64,000 bases of DNA from Methanoculleus oceani (GTDB lineage: Archaea; Halobacteriota; Methanomicrobia; Methanomicrobiales; Methanoculleaceae): NCBI RefSeq assembly GCF_023702065.1, contig NZ_QFDM01000001.1:558001-622000 (forward strand), read 5' to 3'. Positions 40,401-48,311 of the stretch are shown one piece after another. The notes under the pieces are model-generated. The model made no database searches. It saw only the letters and a list, made by a program, of their open reading frames with translations, and was not told where the DNA came from. The translations under genes and the position numbers were made by a program. The stretch's first letter is position 1, and every line of letters begins with the position of its first letter.

Positions 40401-41125
40401 CCCGGGTTCACCCGCCGCCGGGTCACCTTCGTAACCTGCCTCCATCCTCCGGGAGTGAGCGCACAGAGATCCTGTGGGCGCCACTCATCACCTTCGATCG
40501 GGAGTTCGTCGGGACGGATGCTCCGGATCCGGTTCTCCATCCGCACGGGTATGGCCGTGCTCCCGTCGATACAGAACGGGCGGGTACCAAAGTATTCCAG
40601 GTCGTGGATGTGGAGATCGCCGCGGAGGTGGTGGTCGGCAAGGTCCGGAGGGAGCTGCAGGAGGTACTGCTCCTTGCTGATCTTGTCCGCCTTCTTCTTA
40701 TGCGAGGTCTCGGCGTTCTCCTGGAGGTTGGCGTTGTCATGCGCCTCGAACCCTCTCCCCACATCGATGAGATGCGCGTCGAAGACCGGGGTTCCCACCC
40801 GCGTACAGACGTTGCGGTAGGACGTAAGCCCGCGCTCAAGGAGCGTCATGTTGACGATCTCGCGGATCAGGGGGCCGGAGAGCGACTGCAGCCCAAGCAT
40901 CTGGATCTTCTTCTCGACCCGCCGGGCGACATCCTGCGCGGTCTCCTCGTCGGCGCCCTCGTAGCCGTAGAAGACCTCCACGAGGCGGCTCTCCTCCACG
41001 ATCTGCCTGACGATCCGGTTCCGATTCCAGTCAAGGAGGTAGCCCCGCGAGGTACGGACTTTCGGGAAGGTGGGGACAAACTCCCCGAATAACGTCGCCT
41101 GCGTTGACTTGCGCGTCAACCTCAT
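37496..41125 (-). CDS. nrdD: Anaerobic ribonucleotide reductase NrdD with intein
   Basis: 1209-residue precursor. Residues 20-105 are an ATP cone. The reductase barrel begins at GDLHIHDLEYFGTRPF, is interrupted by an intein at 185-662, and resumes at CQDWDLRYFFYYGL. After splicing it is 731 residues. GISCYQCCAYQFSS likely holds the finger-loop cysteines. The protein ends with GYFAFTRDLTVSLKEYRELKPGRPDQ and about 15 polar residues. The CxxC pairs and the RVxGY-type glycyl-radical motif expected at the C-terminus of class III enzymes are absent, and only 85 nt separate the stop from the next gene. The start overlaps the glutaredoxin gene by 4 nt. Confidence 0.93.
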   Translation of the reverse strand: MRLTRKSTQATLFGEFVPTFPKVRTSRGYLLDWNRNRIVRQIVEESRLVEVFYGYEGADEETAQDVARRVEKKIQMLGLQSLSGPLIREIVNMTLLERGLTSYRNVCTRVGTPVFDAHLIDVGRGFEAHDNANLQENAETSHKKKADKISKEQYLLQLPPDLADHHLRGDLHIHDLEYFGTRPFCIDGSTAIPVRMENRIRSIRPDELPIEGDEWRPQDLCALTPGGWRQVTKVTRRRVNPGEMLRIRTSGGQSLMVTGEHRIPVRTGEGMDIRRADEVCPGDALYRITGTDAVRGEKVGAIDLVRELPASVPAHLLENVYVRGAGEIFAAAVRTGRAVSYAGISRTLGVEHRKQWYTRGIMPVALFNAFCSHYGIEDYAGVTIGVTGSEHELPALLTLTPELIRLLGFFVAEGNYNAAPAAGQYNLAITENHQAPAIQAAARAALNTYATVAGGNPGTTAIYGVEVERNRALQVYFGGKAAYLLFRYVFGIPEGAAGKRLPWIVYHLDDVLLHEFLSALFTGDGSAYYRPEKSDCIVNYTTASPTLRQELSLLLTSLGMTPHIVELYGEEERRTLYRLQLNGRRNIETFARYATFLDERQDHIDGFLSAVKERQVGEREETVVEVSVTEPTGAYVYDLFLDGDGTEESHTFFASDGLLVHNCQDWDLRYFFYYGLMPDGNGTKASVAGPAKRAEVAVLHAVKALGSAQTNFAGGQGYYNFLTFMAPFFEGMDYEEIKQLMQMFVYEMTQMMVARGGQVVFSSVQLSPGVPTLWKDKPCVYRGKVWDGKQAKLRTYGEFEREVRLLFKALMEVMLEGDYWGKPFSFPKPEISIEPDFLTENEEFNREHPDLPTYQDLYLMTFELASKYGTPYYDNQIPGYRGAGEGISCYQCCAYQFSSLADEDDEFEDKLYFRDGKHFSMGSWQVMSINCPRAAYKAEGDQERLFAELKSLMDIAVDLYRIKRRWMSLIRTNGRMPFAMQRPKDPNTGERGAVAVDLEGLVYTIGMVGVNEMVQHFTGHQLHESKEAFRLAVRAMTELEMYARELSKKHNMTIALARTPAETTGQRFAVADLLDERFRDHAIRVIKGDANQAVDMLGTTLDLPIYYTNGTHVTPGAPVPLTKRIEIEHIFFPIVDGGNIFHVWLGEARPDPRGLMEMAMNLCRTTQIGYFAFTRDLTVSLKEYRELKPGRPDQGKAGGVSPAADRADA
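39140..40573 (-). mobile_element. Intein with LAGLIDADG homing endonuclease, inside NrdD
   Basis: 478 residues (185-662 of the precursor). Block A is CIDGSTAIPV with Cys1, block B is LMVTGEHRIPV, and block F/G is VYDLFLDGDGTEESH...LLVHN with the penultimate His and terminal Asn, followed by extein Cys663. Two LAGLIDADG-like motifs, LLGFFVAEGNY (407-417) and LSALFTGDGSAYY (517-529), indicate a homing endonuclease likely to be intact. The frame is open throughout and all splice residues are present, so it should be active. Confidence 0.95.
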
Positions 41126-41415
41126 GCCCCCGCGATCAGGTCGGCGACAAGGTCTTCCCGGAACGCGCCCCCGCTAAAGAGATCGCCGGACGTATAAAAT
41201 GCGTCGCCCTTCTGCAGCACCGGCGCTTCCTGGACGAATACGCCGTTCATGCGGAGTTCCGTCAGCCCCTCGGCGGACGCCATGTCGCACTCGACGAAGG
41301 GAACCCCCCTGGAGGCCAGGAACTCTTTGAGAATTTCGCAATTCGGGCAGAATTCTAGTGTATATACGATGAATTGCGTTGTATCGGAAATGGTAATACC
41401 CCCGGATTCGGTCAC
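41122..41415 (-). CDS. Glutaredoxin/NrdH-like redoxin
   Basis: About 97 residues of thioredoxin fold: FIVYTLEFCPNCEILKEFL with the CPNC active site, and the cis-proline motif EAPVL. It overlaps nrdD by 4 nt, strongly suggesting it supplies electrons to this reductase, as reported for NrdH-dependent class III enzymes in methanogens. The frame extends to 41472, but a TATA box at 41435-41446 lies inside that extension. The GTG at 41413-41415, 26 nt downstream of the box, is therefore the likely leaderless start. Confidence 0.85.
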   Translation of the reverse strand: MTESGGITISDTTQFIVYTLEFCPNCEILKEFLASRGVPFVECDMASAEGLTELRMNGVFVQEAPVLQKGDAFYTSGDLFSGGAFREDLVADLIAGA

Positions 41416-41434
41416 TATGTTTTCGCTCTGTGGT

Positions 41435-41446
41435 CTTATATAAAAT
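41435..41446 (-). promoter_or_regulatory. Promoter of the glutaredoxin-nrdD operon
   Basis: ATTTTATATAAG on the minus strand is a strong archaeal TATA box predicting transcription from about 41415, coincident with the proposed GTG start. Confidence 0.6.
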
Positions 41447-41622
41447 CTCATTTGTGCGAGGACGCCGTTCATCGCCGGGTGCGCACTTCCGCATGCCGGT
41501 GCGAATCGAAGGGATAACTCGTGCCGGATTCGACCTTGAGCCCTCTCCCCGCCGCATTCCGCCGGGTGCGCCTCTGCCGGACAATCACCATTTTGTAGGG
41601 TGAGGCACGATAGTACGGTAGT

Positions 41623-42162
41623 ATGGTCAGGACGTTCGTTGCAATCGATCTCTCAGAGGAGATCCGCGAGAGGGCCCGTGAGTCCCAGGAGATCTTGAGA
41701 AGGTCCGGCGGACGGCTCGCCATCGTCGACCCTGCGAACCTCCACATCACGGTGAAGTTTCTCGGAGAGGTCGATCCGGCACGAATCGAGCCGATCGTCG
41801 AGGTGCTCCGGGCTGTCAGGGCCGACCCCTTCGAGATGACGGTCGGGTATGCGGTCTGCAACCCCCCACGGAGGCCGCGGGTGGTCTGGTGCGATGTCGC
41901 GGACACCGGGGAGAGCGCCGCCCTGGCCCGGCAGGTGGACGACCTCCTTCTACCGCTCGGGTTTCGCCGGGAGAACCGCCCATTCCGCCCCCATGTGACC
42001 CTTGCACGGGTAAAAGAGTTCCATCCCTCCCAGTGCCGAGAGGTGGAGCGCACACCCCGCGAACCGCTCGGGACGTGCCGGGTGGAGAGCATCAAACTCA
42101 AGAAGAGCACGCTGACGCCTCGCGGATCGATCTACGAGGATCTTTCGGAGGTCCTGCTTTGA
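41623..42162 (+). CDS. thpR: RNA 2',3'-cyclic phosphodiesterase
   Basis: 179 residues of the 2H phosphoesterase superfamily. Two HxTx motifs, HITVKFLG (about 42-49) and HVTLARV (about 125-131), form the active site. It hydrolyses 2',3'-cyclic ends, as in tRNA splicing or repair. The stop overlaps the TTG start of the CCA-adding enzyme, so both tRNA end-processing genes are coupled. Confidence 0.93.
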   Translation: MVRTFVAIDLSEEIRERARESQEILRRSGGRLAIVDPANLHITVKFLGEVDPARIEPIVEVLRAVRADPFEMTVGYAVCNPPRRPRVVWCDVADTGESAALARQVDDLLLPLGFRRENRPFRPHVTLARVKEFHPSQCREVERTPREPLGTCRVESIKLKKSTLTPRGSIYEDLSEVLL

Positions 42163-43532
42163 CCCGGTGCCCCTGCGAGGAGGAGGTGCTCAGGAGGATC
42201 CGCCCCACGCCCGAAGAGCGGACCTACATCCGGGCGATCGGACAGCGCCTGATCGAGGCGGTGGAGCGGTCGGGAATGGCGAAGGCGATGATGGTGGGGT
42301 CGGTCGCCCGCGACACCTTCGTCCGGGGCGACCGGGACCTCGACGTCTTCATGCTCTTCGACCCTGCTCTCTCCCGGGAGGAGTTGCAGGAGCAGGGGCT
42401 TACCCTCGCACACCGGATCGCGGAGGAGTTCGGCGCGACCTGGCGCGAGAAGTACGCGGAGCACCCCTACGTCAACGCAACGATCGACTCGCTGGATATC
42501 GATCTCGTCCCCTGCTACGCCGTAGCGAGCGCCACCGAGATCCAGAGCGCCGTAGACCGGACCCCGTTCCACACCCGCTACATCCTCTCGCACATCGACG
42601 ACTACGCCGACGACGTCCTCCTCTTCAAGCAGTTCGCGAAGGCGGGCGGGGTCTACGGATCGGACCATATGACCGAAGGGTTCTCCGGCTACCTCTGCGA
42701 AATCCTGACGATCTACTACGGAGGGTTCCACCCGCTCATCGAGGCCGCCGCCTTCTGGAAGCCCGGGGAGACGGTCGATATCGAGAAGCACGGGACGAAG
42801 AGTTTCGAGGACCCGCTCGTCGTCATCGATCCGGTCGACCCCGAGAGGAACGTGGCGGCGGCGCTCTCGCTCTCGCGGATGTTCGAGTTCGTGGAACTCG
42901 CTCGCGGCTACCTGGAAGAGCCGTCGGAGGCGTTCTTCTGCAGGGGGCAGTCTCCGCCGCTCACCCCGGAGGTCTTCTCCCGCCTCCTGTCCGCGCGGGG
43001 GACGCACCTCTTCGCGCTCATCTTCGCGACGCCCGAGCACACGCCCGACACGGTGGTCCCCCAGCTCCGGAAGTCCGCCGAGTCGATCCGGGAACTCCTG
43101 GAGCGGAGCGGGTTTCCGGCCAACCGCATCGACGTCTGCATGCAAAAAGAGCGGTGCATGCTCCTCTTCGAACTGATGGCCGGGACCGTCCCGGTGATGC
43201 GCCGGCATATCGGGCCGCCGGTCTCATCAAGGGAGAACGCCGAGAAGTTCCTTGCGAAGTACGTCCGGGAGGAGGTCTTCGCCGGCCCGTACGTCGAGGA
43301 CGGCCGCTACGTGGTGGAACTCTCCCGCCCGTTCACCCGGGCCGTCGACCTGTTGCGGTCGAAAGTCCTCTTCGAGGTCGCGCTGGGCAAGCACGTCCGC
43401 CGTTCGATGAAGCAGGGGTGGACGGTGAAGGCCGGTGCGGAGTGCTGGGACGAGGAGTTTGCCGTGTTCGTCTCCAGGTTCCTCGATCGCTCGTCGCCGC
43501 TCGCGAGGATTAAGAGGACGACGGGGCGGTAG
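42159..43532 (+). CDS. cca: CCA-adding enzyme (archaeal tRNA nucleotidyltransferase)
   Basis: 457 residues of class I. The nucleotidyltransferase signature MVGSVARDTFVRGDRDLDVFMLFD (about 45-68) holds the GS and DxD residues. Later YVNATIDSLDIDLVPCYAV carries the third carboxylate. It adds or repairs the CCA end, required because both tRNAs in this window lack encoded CCA. The start is TTG 42159, with GGAGGT 6 nt upstream, overlapping the thpR stop as TTTGA; no ATG or GTG in this frame lies near it. Confidence 0.95.
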   Translation: MTRCPCEEEVLRRIRPTPEERTYIRAIGQRLIEAVERSGMAKAMMVGSVARDTFVRGDRDLDVFMLFDPALSREELQEQGLTLAHRIAEEFGATWREKYAEHPYVNATIDSLDIDLVPCYAVASATEIQSAVDRTPFHTRYILSHIDDYADDVLLFKQFAKAGGVYGSDHMTEGFSGYLCEILTIYYGGFHPLIEAAAFWKPGETVDIEKHGTKSFEDPLVVIDPVDPERNVAAALSLSRMFEFVELARGYLEEPSEAFFCRGQSPPLTPEVFSRLLSARGTHLFALIFATPEHTPDTVVPQLRKSAESIRELLERSGFPANRIDVCMQKERCMLLFELMAGTVPVMRRHIGPPVSSRENAEKFLAKYVREEVFAGPYVEDGRYVVELSRPFTRAVDLLRSKVLFEVALGKHVRRSMKQGWTVKAGAECWDEEFAVFVSRFLDRSSPLARIKRTTGR

Positions 43533-43719
43533 GTGACTCACCCGGACCACGATAATCCTCTCCACCACGGTTATGCCGTATCTTCAGTCTCGACAAAGTG
43601 GTTGACGGGCGCGTCACGGACTATCCGCTACTGTTCTGTAGGCATCATCGACCGTTGCACCGGCTCTCCCATTTCGTCGGGAGATTTCGATCAAAACAAT
43701 CCGACAGAAGACCTGCGTT

Positions 43720-44883
43720 TTACGGGTCGGCCGCCCCGCTCCCTCCGTTGCCCTCGTGAGGAAACATCACGACGCTCCGGGTGGTGTAATACCCGGCTAC
43801 GGCCGCGATAGCGACGATGATCAGAATCTCCCACTGCAGGAAGACAAGTGCCACGAGAGGGATCACCACGGCCGGCATCTTGAGGACGCAGACGATCATC
43901 CCCGCCATGACGGCGGGAACGGCGACGGCGGGCGGAATCGCGGGAACGAGGAGGCTGACGGCGAGACCGAGCGTCCCGCCCGCAAAGATCAGCGGGAAGA
44001 TAGGCCCGCCCTTGAAGATCGTCGCCATGCACCATGTGCTTGCGAAGATCTTCGCCGCGACGAGCAGGAGCAGCACGGCCGCACCGGCAGTTGCTCCCGT
44101 CTCGAGGACGGTCTTGAACTCGTTCTGTCCCGAGAAGAGCACGAGCGGGAAGACCGTCCCGGCAACACCGAGCCCGACACCCCCGGCAAGCCCCCTGACC
44201 AGGTGCCGCCCGGTGATGGGCGTCATGAGGCGGCTGAAGAGGCGGAATGCTCCGATGAAGAGGACGCCCGCCGCAGCACCGGCAAGCCCGAGGATCGCGG
44301 CGTAGAGGAGGTACAGCGGGAGCAAATCTCCGAGCGGCGGAAGCGGATAGAGGGCGCCGCCTGCGGTCCTGGTGATCTGAAGGTAGATCGCAAACCCGAC
44401 CAGGGCACCGACGATGCCGGCGCTCGAGAGCGTCCGCACCCGGCTCCGCAGCCGGTCGCCGGCAAGGGTGCCCATGCTCCCGCCCATATCGATGGCAGCC
44501 ACCTCGGGTCCGAGGCTCGCCCCGAAGATCAGCGAGAGGTAGATGGCGAGCAGCCCGGCGGGAAGGTGCCGCGGCTCGAACCGGCCGGTCTTCTGAAACT
44601 CCGCAAGACTCTGCTGGAGCAGCAGTACGTGGTCGCCGAAGACGTGCAGGCAGAGCCCGACCGCGAGGCCGCCCGCGGTCGCGAGGATCAGGGCAAAGAA
44701 GGGAACGGGAAGTGAGTCCGGCCAGAGAAGAGCCTCTCCGAGGCTCTGTACCTCGAGAAAGAGCACCATCGCTCCGGCGGCCGCGATGGCGATCAGGATT
44801 GCGGCGAGCACGAGCCGGAGGGAGTATCGCCCGACCCCGGTTCCGCCGGTCGGGGCGGCGCTGCTGTCTGCGGGATGGTTCAC
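43720..44883 (-). CDS. ClC-family chloride channel/transporter
   Basis: 387 residues with about ten hydrophobic segments. GASLGPEVAAIDMGGSMG (about 120-137) is the conserved GxGPE selectivity region, containing the gating glutamate equivalent. GGPIFPLIFAGGTLG is the second conserved region. No CBS domains. The start GTG (44881-44883) lies about 27 nt after a CATATATA box (44908-44917), consistent with a leaderless message. Direction of transport (channel or proton antiporter) cannot be told. Confidence 0.88.
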   Translation of the reverse strand: MNHPADSSAAPTGGTGVGRYSLRLVLAAILIAIAAAGAMVLFLEVQSLGEALLWPDSLPVPFFALILATAGGLAVGLCLHVFGDHVLLLQQSLAEFQKTGRFEPRHLPAGLLAIYLSLIFGASLGPEVAAIDMGGSMGTLAGDRLRSRVRTLSSAGIVGALVGFAIYLQITRTAGGALYPLPPLGDLLPLYLLYAAILGLAGAAAGVLFIGAFRLFSRLMTPITGRHLVRGLAGGVGLGVAGTVFPLVLFSGQNEFKTVLETGATAGAAVLLLLVAAKIFASTWCMATIFKGGPIFPLIFAGGTLGLAVSLLVPAIPPAVAVPAVMAGMIVCVLKMPAVVIPLVALVFLQWEILIIVAIAAVAGYYTTRSVVMFPHEGNGGSGAADP

Positions 44884-44959
44884 ATCTCCCCCTCTGGTCG
44901 GACTGGTATATATGTCGACCGCGAGCGGTTCCGTGGCGAGGGAAAATAGGGGGATCCGA

Positions 44960-45097
44960 CTACGCGAGCCGATCCCAGATCGTGGCGTAAATGACGCCGA
45001 TGAGCGGAAAACCTGCTACTCCAACGAGGAGGGTCTCAAGGTAGAACCCGGCCGGGTAGTTCATCGATGTGAAGGTGATGAAGGCGTTGGGCACCAT
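44960..45097 (-). CDS. Small hydrophobic ORF, possible remnant
   Basis: 45 residues from the ATG at 45095-45097 with two hydrophobic segments (NAFITFTSMNYPAGFYLETLLVGVAGFPLIGVIYATIW). The open frame continues upstream without a start into sequence overlapping the histidine kinase end. No Shine-Dalgarno is seen, so this could be the 3' remnant of a decayed membrane-protein gene. Confidence 0.35.
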   Translation of the reverse strand: MVPNAFITFTSMNYPAGFYLETLLVGVAGFPLIGVIYATIWDRLA

Positions 45098-45179
45098 GTA
45101 GGTCAGGAAGAGTGCGCACCGAAGGCTGCCCCTTTGCTGCCCGCCGCGCCCTGCAGGGACCCTGCACCTCTGCGCGTCG

Positions 45180-46538
45180 TCACCGGTTCGAATCCCCCGG
45201 GTCTTCGAGAGGGGCCTCATGGAGCGTGAATCGGAACGCCGCCCCTTCCTCAGGGCGGCCCGGCACCCGATCTTCCGCCCATATGGCACCGCCGTAGCGC
45301 TCGATGAGCACCTGCACGAGAAAAAGCCCGAGTCCTTCGCCGACGCCCCTCCTCCTCTTCTCGTAGCGGTGGAAGACCTCCTGTTTCTGATCGTCCGGGA
45401 TTCCCGGGCCCGTGTCCTCGATCGAGACCCGGACGAACCCGTCTTCGTCGTCCACCCTGACCGCAATCTCGACGCCCGGACCGCCGAACTTGACGGCATT
45501 GCCGATGAGGTTTGCAAAAACTTCCGGGAGGAGGTCGTCGGCCAGTACCAGCCGATTGGTCGTATCGTAATGGATGATAGTTTCTGGGAACTGTGCAATC
45601 TCGCCGCGGATAACCGTATCCAGGTTCACGCATTTGTGCCCGCCGGACGGCTGGTGAATCCGCCGGATCGTGGAGACGTTGCCCAGGATCTCGATGCTTT
45701 TTTTGATGCTTCGCTGAAGTTTTTCCACGTATGTCCGTGCATCCCCGTCCAGGGTCTCGATGAGTAGATCGGTGTAGAGGTTCGCGACGTTCTCGGTGTT
45801 GCGGATGTCATGGGTGAGGATATCCAGGTAGAGGTTCGCCTCCCTGTTCGCTGAGGCGAGTTGTTGATGCAGCAGGGCAAGGTCTTCGGTGTGGCGCTGG
45901 AGCGCTTCCTCGGTCCGTTTCCTCTCGGTGATGTCGGTAAACATGGCAAAGGATCCGGCAAACCTGCCCTCTCCGTCTTTTTGGGCGGTGGCGGAGACCA
46001 GAACCCACCGGACGCTCTCGTCTCTGTGTCTGAGCCGGCACTCGTATCTGCCGCCAAGACCCTGCTCTCTTGCCTTCATGCGGCTGTGGTGCAGGTCGAG
46101 ATCCTCTGTAAAAAGGAAGTCGGTCAACGGTCGGCCGAGCATCTCCTCGATCGAATAACCGAGCATGCCGGCCATCGTATGGTTGACGTAGGTGATCATG
46201 GAGCGGCTGTCTATCTGCAGGATCCCCTCGTTCGCCAGCTCTACGATGGAGCGGAACTTCTCCTCGCTCTTTCGCAGCGCTTCCCCCGTCACTCTGCGCT
46301 CGTTCGCTTCGGTTACCAGCATCGCAAGGAGGTCCTGCTGTTTGCGGAGGGCGAAGAAAGCGGCGGTCACGGCCAGCAGGGTGGTGAAGATGATGGTATG
46401 CATGTGCGAGTCCGCGAGCGAGATGTCGGGATAGAAGTAATCCTTGAGATACTGGTATACACTCATCAGGACGAATGCGAATACTCCCACCTTTCCAAGC
46501 GTGAGATAAAGGTTGACGGATCGGAACTCTTTATTCAT
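45180..46538 (-). CDS. PAS-domain sensor histidine kinase
   Basis: 452 residues. Two membrane helices (about 12-32 and 45-65), a PAS/PAC domain (about 90-215, FRSIVELANEGILQIDSRSMITYVN...), a HisKA-like helix with ILTHDIRNTENV (phospho-acceptor His at about 254), and a HATPase domain with N box NLIGNAVKFG, G1 DTGPGIP and G2 GEGLGLFLVQVLIERYGG. No adjacent response regulator, so an orphan; it might serve the regulator at 24578. Confidence 0.93.
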   Translation of the reverse strand: MNKEFRSVNLYLTLGKVGVFAFVLMSVYQYLKDYFYPDISLADSHMHTIIFTTLLAVTAAFFALRKQQDLLAMLVTEANERRVTGEALRKSEEKFRSIVELANEGILQIDSRSMITYVNHTMAGMLGYSIEEMLGRPLTDFLFTEDLDLHHSRMKAREQGLGGRYECRLRHRDESVRWVLVSATAQKDGEGRFAGSFAMFTDITERKRTEEALQRHTEDLALLHQQLASANREANLYLDILTHDIRNTENVANLYTDLLIETLDGDARTYVEKLQRSIKKSIEILGNVSTIRRIHQPSGGHKCVNLDTVIRGEIAQFPETIIHYDTTNRLVLADDLLPEVFANLIGNAVKFGGPGVEIAVRVDDEDGFVRVSIEDTGPGIPDDQKQEVFHRYEKRRRGVGEGLGLFLVQVLIERYGGAIWAEDRVPGRPEEGAAFRFTLHEAPLEDPGDSNR

Positions 46539-46794
46539 GTGCGCCCCACGGGGAAGCAGTACAGGATCTTCTGCGTACCGCGGTATCGCCGATGTACGGG
46601 GATTTCATGCAATGCTGTATCTGGCGGCTTCACTAGCCCAGATTCCACTCATCTCGGCCTTATTCCGCGTATGGATGCCGAAACCGGAATGACCGTGGCG
46701 ATCCGGTTCCCGATTGCATTCTCCCCTGCGATTCAATAAACCTTCCCCGGTGGTGCAGGTGTTCGTGCCCCCGGTTTGGAGTCAACGGTGCGAG

Positions 46795-46860
46795 TAGCCT
46801 GACGGTCCGTCGGAGGCATCCCGTGGGACAGGCCGATGGCCTGCGATGCACTGCCCCCTC
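46795..46860 (+). repeat. Degenerate hairpin array
   Basis: The 456-nt gap 46539-46994 has no gene. Inside it GACG-gt-CCGTC, CGGAGGC, TCCC-gt-GGGA, AGGCC-gat-GGCCT and GCGATGC follow each other, echoing the linker and stem grammar of the other arrays but with shorter linkers. Confidence 0.4.
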
Positions 46861-46994
46861 CGCGTCACCCGTACCGTGCCGGGGAGGAAACTGCGTCATG
46901 CCCGGGAAGACGCCGGCAATGAGGGCGGTTGCCCTCGCCTTCCGTTCAGGCACACTCTCGATCGGTATATCCTGCCGGAGTACCATTCTTCTCC

Positions 46995-47411
46995 ATGAGC
47001 ATGACGGAATATGCAAAACTCATCGGCTTCGGCATCCTCACCTGGCTCCTCCCCTTCCTGCTTGCGATTCCTCTCTATTCGCGGGAGGGTGAACCGCTCC
47101 ACGATATCTTCCTGATCAAGTCGGTCCTGCTCGTCTTCTCGGCCGCGCTCGGGACCTTCCTCATCCTGATCTATTTCAGGGGCGTGCATGCCCGCTTCGT
47201 CCGGGAAGGCGCCCTGCTCGGCGGCGTATGGCTCCTGATCAACTGGGTGCTCGACGCCGTCGTCCTCCTGCCCCTCTCGGGGATGGACGCCGGCACCTAC
47301 ATGGCGCAGATCGGCCTGCGCTATCTCACCATCCCGATCATCGCGGTCGGGATCGGGTATGGGATCGAAGAGGCCGTGCGGGGTGCGACGGGCCGCCGGG
47401 CCGGAGCATGA
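46995..47411 (+). CDS. Four-helix membrane protein of unknown function
   Basis: 138 residues with four membrane helices (about 7-27, 41-62, 75-97 and 108-128). GTATATC at 46967-46973 lies 25 nt upstream, so the message should be leaderless at ATG 46995. No family recognised with confidence. The last residues (ATGRRAGA) and the TGA come from the first unit of the 49-nt tandem repeat. Confidence 0.65.
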   Translation: MSMTEYAKLIGFGILTWLLPFLLAIPLYSREGEPLHDIFLIKSVLLVFSAALGTFLILIYFRGVHARFVREGALLGGVWLLINWVLDAVVLLPLSGMDAGTYMAQIGLRYLTIPIIAVGIGYGIEEAVRGATGRRAGA

Positions 47412-47530
47412 GAAGACCTTCGGTCTTCGAGCAACGACGGGCCGCCGGGCCGGAGCATGAGAAGACCTTCGGTCTTCGAGCAACGACGGGCCGCCGGGCC
47501 GGAGCATGAGAAGACCTTCGGTCTTCGAGT
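47386..47530 (+). repeat. Three tandem copies of a 49-nt two-hairpin unit
   Basis: Units begin at 47386, 47435 and 47484. Each is CGACG, hairpin GGCC-gcc-GGCC, CGGAGCATGAG, hairpin AAGACC-ttc-GGTCTT, CGAGCAA. The copies look identical, unlike the divergent hairpins of the other arrays. It lies between convergent genes and overlaps the 3' end of the left one. Confidence 0.9.
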
Positions 47531-47559
47531 GGGGTAACCCCCCGGCACCCGCCCGCCAC

Positions 47560-48309
47560 TCAGGTGCTGATCTTCCGGAAGAGGTACGCCCCGACGACGG
47601 TCATGAGCACGGCGCAGCCGGCCATGACGGCGAGGCTGACGAGCGGGTGGATCTGCGCCGTCCCTGAGATGCCATAGCGGATTCCCTCGACGCCGTAGGT
47701 CAGGGGGTCGGCGAGCGTCAGCGGCCTGAGCCAGGCCGGCAGACTGTCGATGGGGAAGAGCGCGCCCGAGAGCCCGAAGATGGGGAAGATCACGAAGTTC
47801 ATGACGAGCTGGAAGCCGTGCATATCCTCCATCCTCGATGCAATGGCGATCCCGAACGCGGTGAAGGTCACGCCGATCAGCGCCATGAACCCGATGGCGA
47901 CCAGGAACCCGGCGATTCCGGCGGGCTCGAGCCCGATGAAGAGCGCAAACACCATGATGATCAGCCCCTGGATGACCGCCGTCGTCGCTCCCCCAAGCGT
48001 CTGGCCGATCATGATCTCGAGGCGCGAGACCGGGGCGACGAGTGTCTCTTTCAAAAACCCGAACTGTTTGTCCCAGATGATCTGGATCCCGGAGAAGACC
48101 GAAGTGAAGAGGACGCTCATGGCAACGATGCCGGGGATGATGAATTCCATGTATCCCTCTTCCATGCCGGGAATGCTGACGATCGAGTTCAGCCCGAACC
48201 CGAGCACCAGCATGAAGAAGAGGGGCATCCCGAGGCTGCCGACGATCCTGCTCTTCGATCGCAGGTAGCGCTTGACATTCCGCAGCCAGATGGTGTAGAC
48301 GATATCCAT
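47560..48309 (-). CDS. ABC-2 type transporter permease
   Basis: 249 residues with six membrane helices and the ABC-2 signature region FGLSGALFPIDSLPAWLRPLTLADPLTYGVEGIRY. It is of the daunorubicin/drug-exporter type. The ATG at 48309 is preceded by GGGAGGCGAT, 4 nt away, close to the ideal Shine-Dalgarno. It lies 2 nt after the stop of its ATPase gene. Confidence 0.93.
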   Translation of the reverse strand: MDIVYTIWLRNVKRYLRSKSRIVGSLGMPLFFMLVLGFGLNSIVSIPGMEEGYMEFIIPGIVAMSVLFTSVFSGIQIIWDKQFGFLKETLVAPVSRLEIMIGQTLGGATTAVIQGLIIMVFALFIGLEPAGIAGFLVAIGFMALIGVTFTAFGIAIASRMEDMHGFQLVMNFVIFPIFGLSGALFPIDSLPAWLRPLTLADPLTYGVEGIRYGISGTAQIHPLVSLAVMAGCAVLMTVVGAYLFRKIST

Positions 48310-48311
48310 GC

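Noticed and set aside
47386-47530. Regular direct repeats suggestive of a CRISPR
   Set aside because: The 49-nt units are contiguous with no unique spacers and no cas genes nearby; each unit is two hairpins of the array family.
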